Source: Sediminibacillus terrae
GTDB lineage: Bacteria; Bacillota; Bacilli; Bacillales; Amphibacillaceae
Assembly (NCBI RefSeq): GCF_009602435.1
Contig: NZ_VZDQ01000025.1
Coordinates: 310,001-374,000 of the forward strand
Length of the DNA stretch: 64,000 bases
Direction of reading: 5' to 3'
Both the position numbers and the translations under genes were made by a program. Each line of letters opens with the position of its first letter. Positions within the stretch are counted from its first letter, which is position 1. The notes beneath the pieces are model-generated. The model had not been told where the DNA came from and did no database searches. It saw nothing but the letters and a program-made list of their open reading frames with translations. Below, piece after piece: positions 35,114 through 43,779 of this stretch.

Positions 35114-35187
35114 TCATTCACTTTTGGGAGTGTTCCGGTTTCGCTGCGCCTGCCAGGTCGTCATCATACTCGGCACCCTCTTGCCAT
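35114..35187 (-). pseudogene. C-terminal remnant of a paralogue of the 67-aa membrane protein
   Basis: Read leftward, this stretch encodes RVPSMMTTWQAQRNRNTPKSE then stop, which aligns with GVPSMISTWQAQKKRNTLTKE at the end of the intact gene at 30536-30739. Nothing upstream resembles the rest of that gene; the ZIP-like coding sequence takes over directly. It looks like the tail of a lost tandem or dispersed copy. Confidence 0.7.
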
Positions 35188-35910
35188 TTACCAGTCAAAG
35201 ATATACTTTAACGTCAAGGTGATCGCTGTATGGCTCAATGCCCCGATTAAAAAGGCCGGCAAATGGGCGTTTTCTTCGGAAGGGAGTTCTTTTTTCAACA
35301 CATTCAAAATCATCGCCCCGGAAATGAAGGCATAAACGAGAGCCAGAACGAAAGGCGGAAAGGGAATGGCGATCCCAGCCACCCAACCAGCGAAAATACC
35401 AAAAGCCAAAATGTAACGTCCGAATTTCTCATAGCGGCCGGCATCTTCACGCCACAGGTCATGCGAGACGGCCATGTAGTGAAATCCTACTGCCACCCCG
35501 TAGAAAGCTGCTTCCACTCCTTCCATATCCGTCCCGAATACAATAAAAGCGATCAACATGTTATAGACGCAGAAAAAAGCGATTTGAATCCAAAAGAAGC
35601 GGCCTTCTCCATTTGGATGCTCCCTCTCCGCTTTGTCCGCCGCCTTGTGAATGGCATAAAAGACAATCACGCCGATAAGCCCGATGAAGTATAGTTCTGT
35701 TTCCATCGTCAATCCGCCGGCTTTGTCACCGTAATCCTCCTGCTGTTTATGAAGGGAGGGCAAGACATAGACGAATACATAAGAGACAGCGATCCCGCCG
35801 GAAAAAGACAGCCATCTCGCAGGGCCCAGTCGGGAGGAAGCGATGATTTTGTTGGAAAACAATTGGACAATCAAGTAAGTAATTCCGATGATGATACTGC
35901 CTGCGGACAC
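35188..35910 (-). CDS. ZIP-like integral membrane protein
   Basis: GTG 35910, seven bases after GGAGG, gives 240 residues; the longer frame begins inside the divergent promoter. There are about eight membrane segments. AFYGVAVGFHYMAVSHDLWRE contains His residues in a helix as in metal carriers of the ZIP group, and GAMILNVLKKELPSEENAHLPAFLIGAL near the end resembles ZIP helix V. Usual ZIP motifs are incomplete, so metal transport is uncertain. Divergent from the TDT gene. Confidence 0.65.
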   Translation of the reverse strand: MSAGSIIIGITYLIVQLFSNKIIASSRLGPARWLSFSGGIAVSYVFVYVLPSLHKQQEDYGDKAGGLTMETELYFIGLIGVIVFYAIHKAADKAEREHPNGEGRFFWIQIAFFCVYNMLIAFIVFGTDMEGVEAAFYGVAVGFHYMAVSHDLWREDAGRYEKFGRYILAFGIFAGWVAGIAIPFPPFVLALVYAFISGAMILNVLKKELPSEENAHLPAFLIGALSHTAITLTLKYIFDW

Positions 35911-36097
35911 TGGGTTTCCTCCATCCTGAGAGATTTTCGTTATTTCATTGATTCCCCGGGGACTTAAACGGTAAACCGGAGTGGTGGAAGACAATCGCTT
36001 CCCTTTGCGGAGCGGCACCGTACGATTTACAATAAGGGAAGTGTCTTATTGTGAACTACAGGACGGCACAGCAGGAACAGAATAGTAGGTGAACAGT

Positions 36098-37147
36098 GTG
36101 AAGAAGTTTATCAAACAAACAGCAGCTGGATTGTTTCCGGGTTATTTCGCCATGGTCATGGCGACCGGGGCCTTGTCGATCGCTGCAGAAGTCCTTGGCA
36201 TGGAGTGGTTCGCCGTTGCTTTATTGGTTTCGAATGTAATCGTTTATGCGTTGCTCTGGCTGTTGACGTTTATTCGGCTGATTGGATTCTTTTCGCTCTT
36301 TGCCGCTGATTTCGCCAACCATGCGAAAGGTCCGGGCTTTTTTACATTGATTGCCGGTACATGCATGCTTGGCAGTCAATGGATAATCATTACGGAAACT
36401 CCTTTTTTGGCAGCCTGTTTGTGGGGATTCGGTTTTATATTATGGTTAGTCATCATGTATAGCTTTTTTACCATCGTCACGGTGCGACAAGCCACCCCCA
36501 CGCTGGCAGCAGGGATAAATGGCGCCTGGCTGTTAGCAGTCGTGGCAGCCCAGTCTTTATCCATTTTAGGCAGCTTGTTGGCTGAAACGATGGGTACCGG
36601 CAAACAAGTGATGCTGTTTCTTACTTTGAGCCTTCATTTGGCCGGTTGCATGCTATATCTCATCTTGATTACGCTGATTTTTTACCGATTTATTTTTCTG
36701 AAGATGGAGCATGCGGAACTTACCCCGCCATATTGGATTAATATGGGGGCAGTGGCAATCAGCACGATGGCTGGTTGTACTCTTTTGCTGCATGGCGGTG
36801 GCTGGCAATTGATTGAAACCATCCGGCCGTTTCTGACGGGATTCACTTTATTCTTCTGGGTTTTCGGAACATGGTGGACTCCGCTGCTGGTGATTTTGTT
36901 TATCTGGCGGCACTTGTACCATCGTTATCCGCTAAGCTATGAACCGCAGCAGTGGGGGATGGTGTTTCCGCTTGCGATGTACACAATCAGTACATTTTAT
37001 TTAGCGACTGTACTCCATCTGGAATTTTTGTTCTTCATCCCGGAAATCATGGTATATGTCGCCTTGATAGCATGGCTGGCGGTAACGATTGGATTGCTTC
37101 GACATGTAGTCAAAAAGTATCGTACTAATGTGGCAGATGGAAAGTAA
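36098..37147 (+). CDS. TDT/SLAC1-family transporter (tellurite-resistance/dicarboxylate type)
   Basis: The protein has 349 residues from GTG 36098 and ten membrane helices. The opening AAGLFPGYFAMVMATGALSIAAEVLG and the later FWVFGTWWTPLLVIL are typical of the TehA/Mae1/SLAC1 group, which moves small anions such as malate or chloride and includes TehA for tellurite. The exact substrate is unknown. The start is the second of two in-frame GTG codons, better spaced from AGTAGG. The DUF488 gene follows at once. Confidence 0.82.
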   Translation: MKKFIKQTAAGLFPGYFAMVMATGALSIAAEVLGMEWFAVALLVSNVIVYALLWLLTFIRLIGFFSLFAADFANHAKGPGFFTLIAGTCMLGSQWIIITETPFLAACLWGFGFILWLVIMYSFFTIVTVRQATPTLAAGINGAWLLAVVAAQSLSILGSLLAETMGTGKQVMLFLTLSLHLAGCMLYLILITLIFYRFIFLKMEHAELTPPYWINMGAVAISTMAGCTLLLHGGGWQLIETIRPFLTGFTLFFWVFGTWWTPLLVILFIWRHLYHRYPLSYEPQQWGMVFPLAMYTISTFYLATVLHLEFLFFIPEIMVYVALIAWLAVTIGLLRHVVKKYRTNVADGK

Positions 37148-37175
37148 ACATAGCTTTACAGATGAAGGAGTGGTA

Positions 37176-37541
37176 ATGGTGCAGGTTAATAGAAAGCGGG
37201 TGTATGAGCAACCGGAAAACGATGACGGTGTGCGTGTATTGGTGGATCGGATTTGGCCGCGTGGTCTTTCGAAACAAAAAGCGGCGGTGGATCACTGGTT
37301 GAAAGAGCTTGCGCCGTCTGCCGAACTGCGAAAATGGTTTCAGCATGACCCGGAGAAATTCCCGGATTTCAAACAAAAATATATCCAGGAAATCACAATG
37401 GATGAGACAAAAAGAGAGCATATCGGGAAACTGAAGGAAATCATCGAGGAAAGTGAATCGGTGACCCTCGTTTACGGGGCAAAGGATACGGAGCATAACC
37501 AGGCGGTTGTGCTTCAGGAGTGGCTCGAAGGACTGGGTTGA
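37176..37541 (+). CDS. DUF488 (YeaO-like) protein
   Basis: This 121-residue cytoplasmic protein begins at ATG 37176 after GAAGGAG. It has the DUF488 hallmarks VLVDRIWPRGLSKQKAAVDHWLKELAPS and TLVYGAKDTEHNQAVVLQEWLE. Function is not established; the Arg-Gly loop suggests an anion-binding site. It probably shares a transcript with the TDT transporter 29 bases upstream. Confidence 0.85.
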   Translation: MVQVNRKRVYEQPENDDGVRVLVDRIWPRGLSKQKAAVDHWLKELAPSAELRKWFQHDPEKFPDFKQKYIQEITMDETKREHIGKLKEIIEESESVTLVYGAKDTEHNQAVVLQEWLEGLG

Positions 37542-37617
37542 AAGGCAGTTCGATTGCAGCTTTGCCGTTTTAGCTAGTAAAATAGACAACGTAAAAACGA
37601 TAGAGAGGATTGTTTTT

Positions 37618-37767
37618 ATGTTCAACCTTTTCAAAAAGAAAAAATGTGCAATGTGCGGCCAGAAAGCAGTAAAGCCGACTGAATATAGAAATGATGGCGG
37701 CGCAAAAGTGCTTGTTTGTCATAAATGTGTCCCTTATGCTGAAAGAAGGGCGTTCCGGAAAGCGTAA
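37618..37767 (+). CDS. Small zinc-ribbon protein (49 aa)
   Basis: ATG 37618 lies after GAGAGGAT. The protein starts MFNLFKKKK and carries two Cys pairs, CAMC (residues ~10-13) and CHKC (~34-37), spaced as in a zinc ribbon, with a basic tail. It could bind nucleic acid or protein. No family name is given. A terminator follows. Confidence 0.65.
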   Translation: MFNLFKKKKCAMCGQKAVKPTEYRNDGGAKVLVCHKCVPYAERRAFRKA

Positions 37768-37769
37768 AT

Positions 37770-37811
37770 GAAATGGCGTGCAAACCGATGTGGTTTGGCA
37801 CGCCATTTTTA
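37770..37811. terminator. Bidirectional terminator
   Basis: AAATGGCGTGC-AAACC and GGTTTGGCACGCCATTTT form a long stem between the convergent zinc-ribbon and membrane-protein genes. Confidence 0.85.
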
Positions 37812-38258
37812 TATGGTGGGGTTTTTCGGTTTTGCGTGAGCATTTTCTTTAACCTGTGTGTTGGCTATATAGGTTAAAATCAAAATGTAAAACGGATAAG
37901 CGAATAATCCAGGCAAAATAATCAACCCCAATACAGGGGTCGGTTCATCTCCAGGGTTCGTGATAGGAAACAACCTGGAAAACCCGTAAGTGAAAAGGAG
38001 AAAGTACGGAATCCAAAGTACGGCTGTCCAAAAACCAGCGTTTCGGCCTTTTATCCACTTTTTACTTAATACGTATATTCCGACCGACCCAACAACGAAC
38101 ACTATCAGCATGACGGCGAGAAGTGTTCCGTTGACGACTGTCGCTTTCCAACCGGTCAATCGGTATATTCGATAAATATTTACAGTCAGTTCGAGTGGAA
38201 TCAGGGCCATTAATGCATAAAGCATGCTGACCCCGTTTAGTTTCAGAAAGTATGTCAT
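37809..38258 (-). CDS. Four-helix membrane protein of unknown function
   Basis: ATG 38258, five bases after GGGAGAGG, gives 149 residues; a TTG at 38276 would overlap the upstream stop. Four membrane helices are seen (residues ~8-28, 40-65, 78-98, 115-140). The Pro-rich loop FPITNPGDEPTPVLGLIILPG links the last two. I recognise no family. It is translationally close to the D-2-hydroxyacid dehydrogenase upstream. Confidence 0.65.
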   Translation of the reverse strand: MTYFLKLNGVSMLYALMALIPLELTVNIYRIYRLTGWKATVVNGTLLAVMLIVFVVGSVGIYVLSKKWIKGRNAGFWTAVLWIPYFLLFTYGFSRLFPITNPGDEPTPVLGLIILPGLFAYPFYILILTYIANTQVKENAHAKPKNPTI

Positions 38259-38272
38259 CCATTCCTCTCCCG

Positions 38273-39232
38273 TCAATATCCTTTGTCAAAATCGACAAGG
38301 TTGATGGAAGGTGCTTCCCCTTTGAGATACTCTTTTAGATTGGGGATGAAAATGTCTTCGATCAGGCGTTTGTCATAATGTTCGGTAGAACCTGCCGAAT
38401 GCGGTGTCAGGATGACATTGTCCAGCTCCCAGAGCGGACTATCTTCCGGCAGCGGTTCTTTTTCAAATACGTCCAGTCCTGCGCCGGCGATTTTTTCCGT
38501 TTGCAATGCTTCAACCAAGGCAGATTCGTCGACGACTTCCCCGCGTCCGATATTGATAAAGAAACTGGAAGATTTCATCGTATGGAACTGTTTTTCTCCA
38601 AATAGATGATGTGTCTCGCTGGTGAGCGGCACAGTGACGATGACATAGTCACACGACGGGAGTACCTCGTTCAGCCGCTCAGTAGTAACCATTTCATCGA
38701 CAAACTCCTCCGGCTTTTGTGAATGCCGCACGCCGATCACCTTCATACCGAATGCCTTGGCAATCTTGGCAGTTTCTTTCCCGATTGCACCCATCCCGAT
38801 AATGCCGGCTGTTTTTCCGTGAAGTTCCAGTTTCAAGTGTTCATGGGCCCATGTTTTCGATTGCTGATTCCGTACATAAGCATGAATTTTGCGGGTCAGA
38901 CTGAGCATCATTGCAAAAATCGTCTCGGAAATCGGATAAGCATGCACACCGTTTGCACTTGTCAAAGCAATGCTCCGTTCAGCAAAAGCTTCGAGCGGGT
39001 GGCTGTCCACTCCCGCACTCCAGCTTTGCACCCAGCGGAGGCTGGATGCAGCGTTGAGAGCTGCGCTCATATCCTTTTTCCAGCCGGCAATGATTTCAGC
39101 CGATTGAACATGTTTCTGCCACGTTTCCTGATCCTTCCCGACGATCACTTCCCAATCCGGGACAATATTTTTCACTTGGCCTTGCAGTTCTTTTTCAATG
39201 TTTTGTGCGATTACCAGTTTGCGTTTACTCAT
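38273..39232 (-). CDS. D-2-hydroxyacid dehydrogenase family protein
   Basis: This 319-residue NAD(P)-dependent oxidoreductase has an N-terminal substrate lobe (WVQSWSAGVDSHPL near residue 67), the nucleotide motif GMGAIG near 145, and the catalytic set: Arg in NIGRGEVVDE (~227), Glu in LDVFEKEPLP (~257) and His in TPHSAG (~275). It reduces a 2-keto acid to a D-2-hydroxy acid or the reverse. The ATG at 39232 follows GAGGTGAAAG. A second family member begins at 63568. Confidence 0.9.
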   Translation of the reverse strand: MSKRKLVIAQNIEKELQGQVKNIVPDWEVIVGKDQETWQKHVQSAEIIAGWKKDMSAALNAASSLRWVQSWSAGVDSHPLEAFAERSIALTSANGVHAYPISETIFAMMLSLTRKIHAYVRNQQSKTWAHEHLKLELHGKTAGIIGMGAIGKETAKIAKAFGMKVIGVRHSQKPEEFVDEMVTTERLNEVLPSCDYVIVTVPLTSETHHLFGEKQFHTMKSSSFFINIGRGEVVDESALVEALQTEKIAGAGLDVFEKEPLPEDSPLWELDNVILTPHSAGSTEHYDKRLIEDIFIPNLKEYLKGEAPSINLVDFDKGY

Positions 39233-39488
39233 TCTTTCACCTCTTTTATCTTCGTCTCATAATTTTATCCTTGCTATCATTCTATCATGGAAGCTTGGAA
39301 AAGACGGAGGCGCCGCTTCCTCTGAAAGAAAATCAACTCTTACCGAAAAAGAATCAAAAGTTGCAAAACAAGATAAAATAACAATAAAAGAAGATCAAAT
39401 ATCAGGAAAACTATCGAAATAAAAAAGGAATGGATTATTCCAGTATTGGGACGACTATATTATAATGAGGCAAAGGGGGGATGAGGTT

Positions 39489-39713
39489 ATGGAAGATCAA
39501 ACGGCATCCGAAAGCCGCTATATGATGGTCAAAATGAACAGCATGGAAACGGCCAGTATCCGGAACATAGACCCGACTTTTTATGTCTATGATAAAAAAG
39601 AGGAACAGACTATATCCTTTTCCGTTTCCGAGATTGCTGATTTAAAAGATAAAGACTTGAAAGTTTATTTAAAGGAATACTTTCAGCAACTGGCAAAAGA
39701 AGCCTCCAAATAG
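39489..39713 (+). CDS. Small conserved-looking protein (74 aa)
   Basis: ATG 39489 follows GGGGGGATGAGGTT. The product is charged and soluble: MEDQTASESRYMMVKMNSMETASIRN at the start, then EEQTISFSVSEIADLKDKDLKVYLKEYFQQLAKEASK. No family is recognised. The stop codon lies in the loop of the terminator hairpin, so the stem (AGAAGCCTCC) encodes the last residues. The gap before it (39240-39480) has an AT-rich frame with a degenerate KEDQ-type repeat and no convincing gene. Confidence 0.6.
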   Translation: MEDQTASESRYMMVKMNSMETASIRNIDPTFYVYDKKEEQTISFSVSEIADLKDKDLKVYLKEYFQQLAKEASK

Positions 39714-39727
39714 GAGGCTTCTTTTGT
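39698..39727 (+). terminator. Intrinsic terminator overlapping the end of the 74-aa gene
   Basis: AGAAGCCTCC and GGAGGCTTCT form a 10-bp stem with loop AAATA containing the stop codon, followed by TTTTG. Confidence 0.8.
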
Positions 39728-39743
39728 CATCACTAGCCAGTCA

Positions 39744-40736
39744 TCAACTGCTGCTGGAGGCAGCAGCGGCCGAGGCTCCTGCAACGGCTGCAAGCATGGC
39801 TGCCTGTTGTGCCTGGATCACGGTTTCCATCGTGGTGTAAAGACTTGTTTCCAGCAGAGATGAATCTGCAAGCTTGTCGCTCATGAACAAATTGATGGCC
39901 AGAATGGTCGTGATATCCTTTTGCCAACGGAACGACTTGTGTTTGTTTAACTCCTCGATAATTTGACTGATGACATCCAACTCGACGAGTTCTTCCGGCA
40001 GCAGCGCCAGCATGCCCATCTCCGGATAAAACTTGGTTTTTTGTTTAATTCCTGCCTGGCCAAAAGCCTGGTGAATATAGGACGTACGCTCGACAAGCAA
40101 GTCCACATCGACATGCTCATCCAGTGTCAATATGTGGCTGAGAAACTGTAAGTCGTTTCCCTTGCGGAATCCTTGTTTGTTCAGCCGCTCATAATACGCT
40201 TCCGTCCGGTCGGTCAATTCCGTAACGGTGCCGTCGTTTTGGGCCAGCAGTGCTGCCAGTGGGTAATCACTGCTGGAAGTGAGGAAGCTGTGCTCGTCCT
40301 TCATCTTCTGAAACATCGCATCCGTCTTGAGAATGTCATCGCTGAAATCACCGTTTTCCTTTGCATGGGAAAGCAGGACCATGGCGGAAATGTAGGTGAA
40401 GATTCCGCGACGGAACCCTGTCTCTATCAGCCTTTTATATATCCTGCGCAATTCCTGGAATTTTTCCCGGGGATTTGCAAACCGGACATCCAGCATCGCC
40501 GCAATGGTAAATCTGGATTGGGATTTCAAGGATGAAAATATCCCCACTTCCTGTTTGATATAATCGGCAAGCCGGACGAACTTTCCGTAATCAAACGTTT
40601 TCCCGTTTATGACATACATGGAGGCGGCCATCATCAAGACCCGCTGGTCAGAAACCTTCCATTTCAATTTTGCTTTCAGTTGATCGAAAATTTCTAAGTT
40701 CGCTGACGTCTTCTGCTGTAATTCTTCCGTATACAT
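39744..40736 (-). CDS. DUF4003-type protein
   Basis: ATG 40736 (AAGGACGTG upstream) gives 330 residues; the longer frame lacks a site. The protein is helical and soluble, with VLMMAASMYVINGKTFDYGKFVRLADYIKQEVGIFSSLKSQSRFTIAAMLDVRFANP near residues 30-90, as in Bacillus DUF4003 proteins. Function is unknown. The C-terminus is odd: an Ala-rich stretch (AAMLAAVAGASAAAASSSS) typical of a low-complexity tail. Confidence 0.75.
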   Translation of the reverse strand: MYTEELQQKTSANLEIFDQLKAKLKWKVSDQRVLMMAASMYVINGKTFDYGKFVRLADYIKQEVGIFSSLKSQSRFTIAAMLDVRFANPREKFQELRRIYKRLIETGFRRGIFTYISAMVLLSHAKENGDFSDDILKTDAMFQKMKDEHSFLTSSSDYPLAALLAQNDGTVTELTDRTEAYYERLNKQGFRKGNDLQFLSHILTLDEHVDVDLLVERTSYIHQAFGQAGIKQKTKFYPEMGMLALLPEELVELDVISQIIEELNKHKSFRWQKDITTILAINLFMSDKLADSSLLETSLYTTMETVIQAQQAAMLAAVAGASAAAASSSS

Positions 40737-40812
40737 GTAAACACGTCCTTGTTTGTGCTGTTTACTTAGTATACGAAGGCTGACTGCGAAAAGTTTCATC
40801 CACCAGGTGAAA

Positions 40813-40986
40813 TTATCTGGCGACTTCTTCGATTAACAACTGATAGTTATCAGGCAGTGCATTTTCTTGTTTTGTCTTTTCGATAAAGGCAGCCGCCTCA
40901 TCGTATGTGTCGAATAACAGCTCCTTATTGTCTTGATAAAACTCTACACGTATGCCGCCTTTCACTAACCCCGTCACTTTATACAT
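40813..40986 (-). CDS. Small protein (57 aa)
   Basis: ATG 40986 lies after GGGGGAGTAGATAAT. The product starts MYKVTGLVKGGIRVEF and contains DTYDEAAAFIEKTKQENALPDNYQLLIEEVAR, a beta-beta-alpha-like pattern in a single small domain. No family is recognised. It is 76 bases upstream of the DUF4003 gene on the same strand and may share its transcript. Confidence 0.6.
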   Translation of the reverse strand: MYKVTGLVKGGIRVEFYQDNKELLFDTYDEAAAFIEKTKQENALPDNYQLLIEEVAR

Positions 40987-41066
40987 ATTATCTACTCCCC
41001 CTGTTTAACATATGGATCATCGAATGGAATGTTTTTGCTATACAGACAGGAAAATTCACAAAATAA

Positions 41067-41109
41067 AAAGCCGAAAAGGAATGTACGTATACATTCCTTT
41101 TCGGCTTAT
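41067..41109. terminator. Long perfect inverted repeat, terminator of the DUF2294 gene
   Basis: AAGCCGAAAAGGAATGTA and its exact complement are separated by two or three bases, giving an 18-bp stem. The A/T tracts inside make it work as a terminator for the leftward DUF2294 gene. Confidence 0.75.
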
Positions 41110-41143
41110 GTCTGGCTTTCATCATCCAGCTCATTTCCACCTG

Positions 41144-41836
41144 TTATTTTTCTGGTTTCATTATAATAATGATATAGCCTTTATCCAAGGAGAAGTCCCA
41201 ATCGGCAAACACGTCCTCGATTTGGACTTCAAGCAATGATTCCAGCAAATCAGTATTCAGTAAACTTTTTTCCAGCCGGCGTTTGGACAGCTTCAACTGT
41301 TCCTCGAATCCTGCGGCTATCAGCTCGCGCTCAATGCGCACCAGGATTCCTTCGCGTACGATGACCAGTGTCCTTGGGTTCAGCATCAGTGAATGTAAAT
41401 TGCGCGGCGCCTTTTGCGCCTTTTCACTGAAGCGGACGATTTCCTCATGGACTTGTTCGCGGCTTGGATAACTTAAATAGTCACTATCGTTTTTCATTTC
41501 ACTATCTGCCATCTCGGCAATGATGATCCCGGTCTTGTTTTCCAAAGACCAGTCGTAATAAATATTTCGGATTTCCACTTTTGCCGTTGTCCGGACGGTC
41601 GCTTTGATATCAGGAAGCAGTTCCTGCATCAATAAATCCCGAGTTTCCTGCACTTTCAAGTTGTTGTTTTGTTTGACAAGCACTTTTTCCATCGGTGCCA
41701 GAAAATCACGAAGATGGATGGTGATGAATGGCCGGACAAATGAAACAAAAATGGATGATGGGCCTTTGCCGAAATTATCTCTGAATAGCTTTCCGGTATA
41801 GCTGGCAATTTCTGCTTCGGTTGATTTCTTATCCAT
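41144..41836 (-). CDS. DUF2294 protein with duplicated domain
   Basis: ATG 41836, nine bases after AAAGGA, gives 230 residues. The first DUF2294 unit has EAEIASYTGKLFRDNFGKGPSSIFVSFVRPFITIHLRDFLAPMEKVL; a second, more diverged copy begins near residue 118 (EQVHEEIVRFSEKAQKAPRNLHSLML). Both halves end with a short beta strand (KTGIIIAEMA and KGYIIIIMK). Function is unknown in the family. Single-gene unit. Confidence 0.78.
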   Translation of the reverse strand: MDKKSTEAEIASYTGKLFRDNFGKGPSSIFVSFVRPFITIHLRDFLAPMEKVLVKQNNNLKVQETRDLLMQELLPDIKATVRTTAKVEIRNIYYDWSLENKTGIIIAEMADSEMKNDSDYLSYPSREQVHEEIVRFSEKAQKAPRNLHSLMLNPRTLVIVREGILVRIERELIAAGFEEQLKLSKRRLEKSLLNTDLLESLLEVQIEDVFADWDFSLDKGYIIIIMKPEK

Positions 41837-42142
41837 TGTTGTCATTCCTTTTAGCTAAGGACCGAACGTTATTTTTCCAGTCCCGTTTTCAATTATAACA
41901 CTTCCCCGTTTGAATGTAAGGCAAACCGCCTTTTCTCGGGATAATTGTATCTTTAGATGCAGAAAAGCACAATCGATTAGGTACAACGTCGGAGAATATT
42001 ATTGTTGTAATCCATCCCCTTCATTGCCTGTAGGTTTCGTTTCAAATTCGATGCTTATGCATTTCCCTTCCGAAGGGTTTCGGGTCTATATGTTTTGGAT
42101 ATACAACGAATAGAATAGTTTATCGGGAAAGGCGTGAAACAG

Positions 42143-43405
42143 ATGACTGCAGAAGTGACCATCATGAACAAGCTGGGCATGTCGATGGCTGCCGACAGTG
42201 CCGTTACAAGCGGTAGGGACGGTGTCCAGAAAGTGTACAACTCGGCCAATAAACTTTTTTCGTTATCCAGACATCATTCCATCGGATTTATGGTGTATGG
42301 TGCAGCTTCTTTCATGGAAGTACCGTGGGAGGTCATCATCAAATCTTACCGGTCGGAATTACAGGATCGGACTTTTGAGGAAGTCGGTGATTATTTTGCG
42401 GACTTTATTTCTTTCTTGAACCGGGATGATCGGTTCAAAGCGGAGGAGATTGAAGAGATCATCATACATAGGACCTTTTCAGATCTCCTGAAGCGGATAG
42501 TACGCGATGTGGAAGAAGAGGTAAACAGCCGGAAAAATGAGGGTGAAGATGTCACCGATGAAAAAGTCACCGAATTACTCACCAACGAAGTAAACGAGCA
42601 AACAAAAACATATAGGGAAATGGAAGAAGAGTTCCTGAACATCGATTATGGGCCGTTCAAGGAAAAATTTCATCACGTCATTTCGGAAATCAAGCAGGAA
42701 CTGATCATGTACACAGTCCCTGATTCGTTGGATGAAAGGCTGATCAGGCTTGCCTTCGAAGCGGTCAAAAAGGATTTTTTCAGCCTGGGAAGCACCGGGC
42801 TAGTCATCGCAGGATACGGAGATAAGGAGATATTTCCTCATTTAATCGAATATCGATTGGAAGGATTTGTGTTCGGCAATTTGAAATATAAAAAGCTCCG
42901 GGAAAGGAAAATCAGCTATACCAATGACAAGCAGGCTGGAACTGCTTCCATCACGGCGTTCGCTCAGAGAGAAATGGTCGATTCCTTTATGGGCGGGATC
43001 GAGCCAAACATGGAAGATGCGATGTTCGGGATCATCGATCGGGTGTTGGGAGATTATCCGGAACATATTCAGAAGCAGTTGAATATCAAGTTTTCGACAG
43101 AACAGGTTAGAACCATGAAGAAAATGGGTAATGAACTATATGAATCAATCAAAGATTCAGTGGAAGAATATCAGCAAGATCAATATGTCAGGCCATTGCT
43201 TGGGATTGTCAGGTCGCTTCCGAAAGAGGAGCTGGCCGAAATGGCGGAAGCGCTGGTCAATCTTACTTCCTTCAAGAAGAGACTGACGAGAGCGACAGAA
43301 TCTGTCGGACCGCCGATTGACGTCGCTGTAATCACCAAGGGAGACGGTTTCGTCTGGATCAAACGGAAAAATTATTTTGATCCGGAAATAAACCAGCAGT
43401 TTTAA
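42143..43405 (+). CDS. Uncharacterised protein with proteasome-like (Ntn-hydrolase) N-terminus
   Basis: ATG 42143, ten bases after AAAGG, gives 420 residues; the GTG at 42134 would overlap the ribosome site. The N-terminus reads M-TAEVTIMNKLGMSMAADSAVTSG. After Met removal Thr becomes residue 1 and the Asp of AADS is residue 17, as in proteasome beta subunits and HslV; NKLFSLSRHHSIGFMVYGAAS then matches the Lys33 strand and the following turn, with a three-residue shift. The middle (residues ~80-250) is highly charged and helical. No annotated family is known to me; protease activity is inference. Confidence 0.6.
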   Translation: MTAEVTIMNKLGMSMAADSAVTSGRDGVQKVYNSANKLFSLSRHHSIGFMVYGAASFMEVPWEVIIKSYRSELQDRTFEEVGDYFADFISFLNRDDRFKAEEIEEIIIHRTFSDLLKRIVRDVEEEVNSRKNEGEDVTDEKVTELLTNEVNEQTKTYREMEEEFLNIDYGPFKEKFHHVISEIKQELIMYTVPDSLDERLIRLAFEAVKKDFFSLGSTGLVIAGYGDKEIFPHLIEYRLEGFVFGNLKYKKLRERKISYTNDKQAGTASITAFAQREMVDSFMGGIEPNMEDAMFGIIDRVLGDYPEHIQKQLNIKFSTEQVRTMKKMGNELYESIKDSVEEYQQDQYVRPLLGIVRSLPKEELAEMAEALVNLTSFKKRLTRATESVGPPIDVAVITKGDGFVWIKRKNYFDPEINQQF

Positions 43406-43454
43406 CCGCTGCAGATGTTTCACGGTGGCAAATAAAAGGAGAGGGGCAGGGAGC

Positions 43455-43616
43455 ATGGCATTGAAAGATGAACAATCCCGTAAAGAAGAGTATTTTAAAC
43501 TGCCGGATAATGATCGAGTTCTGTTTGAATTGGAAGAGGCAGAGAAGAGAGAAAAAGATAACGTTGCCAATAAGGTATTCGAAAAATTCGATAAGAAACA
43601 GGATAACCATAAATAA
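43455..43616 (+). CDS. Small charged protein (53 aa)
   Basis: ATG 43455 follows AGGAGAGGGGCAGGGAGC, 49 bases after the Ntn-like gene. The product begins MALKDEQSRKEEYFKLPDNDRVLFELEEAEKRE and is helical and highly charged throughout. It probably shares the upstream transcript. No family recognised. A terminator follows directly. Confidence 0.6.
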   Translation: MALKDEQSRKEEYFKLPDNDRVLFELEEAEKREKDNVANKVFEKFDKKQDNHK

Positions 43617-43640
43617 TCCCGGGAAACCGGGCTTTTTTTG
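43616..43640 (+). terminator. Intrinsic terminator
   Basis: CCCGG and CCGGG pair around GAAA, followed by C and seven T. Confidence 0.75.
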
Positions 43641-43779
43641 TTTGGAAAAGTGGTTCATCCGGTTTATGTAACTGCAATAGAAAGCCCTCATCCAATCAAA
43701 CCGGATATTAAGTTTCAGCTTTCGCCCACGTCGTCCCTTGGCCTGGAAACACAACCTTCCGGCTTTACTTCCGACACCG

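Noticed and set aside
39198-39422. 74-codon frame between the dehydrogenase gene and the 74-aa gene
   Set aside because: It starts inside the divergent gene, has no ribosome site, and its end resembles the KEDQ repeat family.
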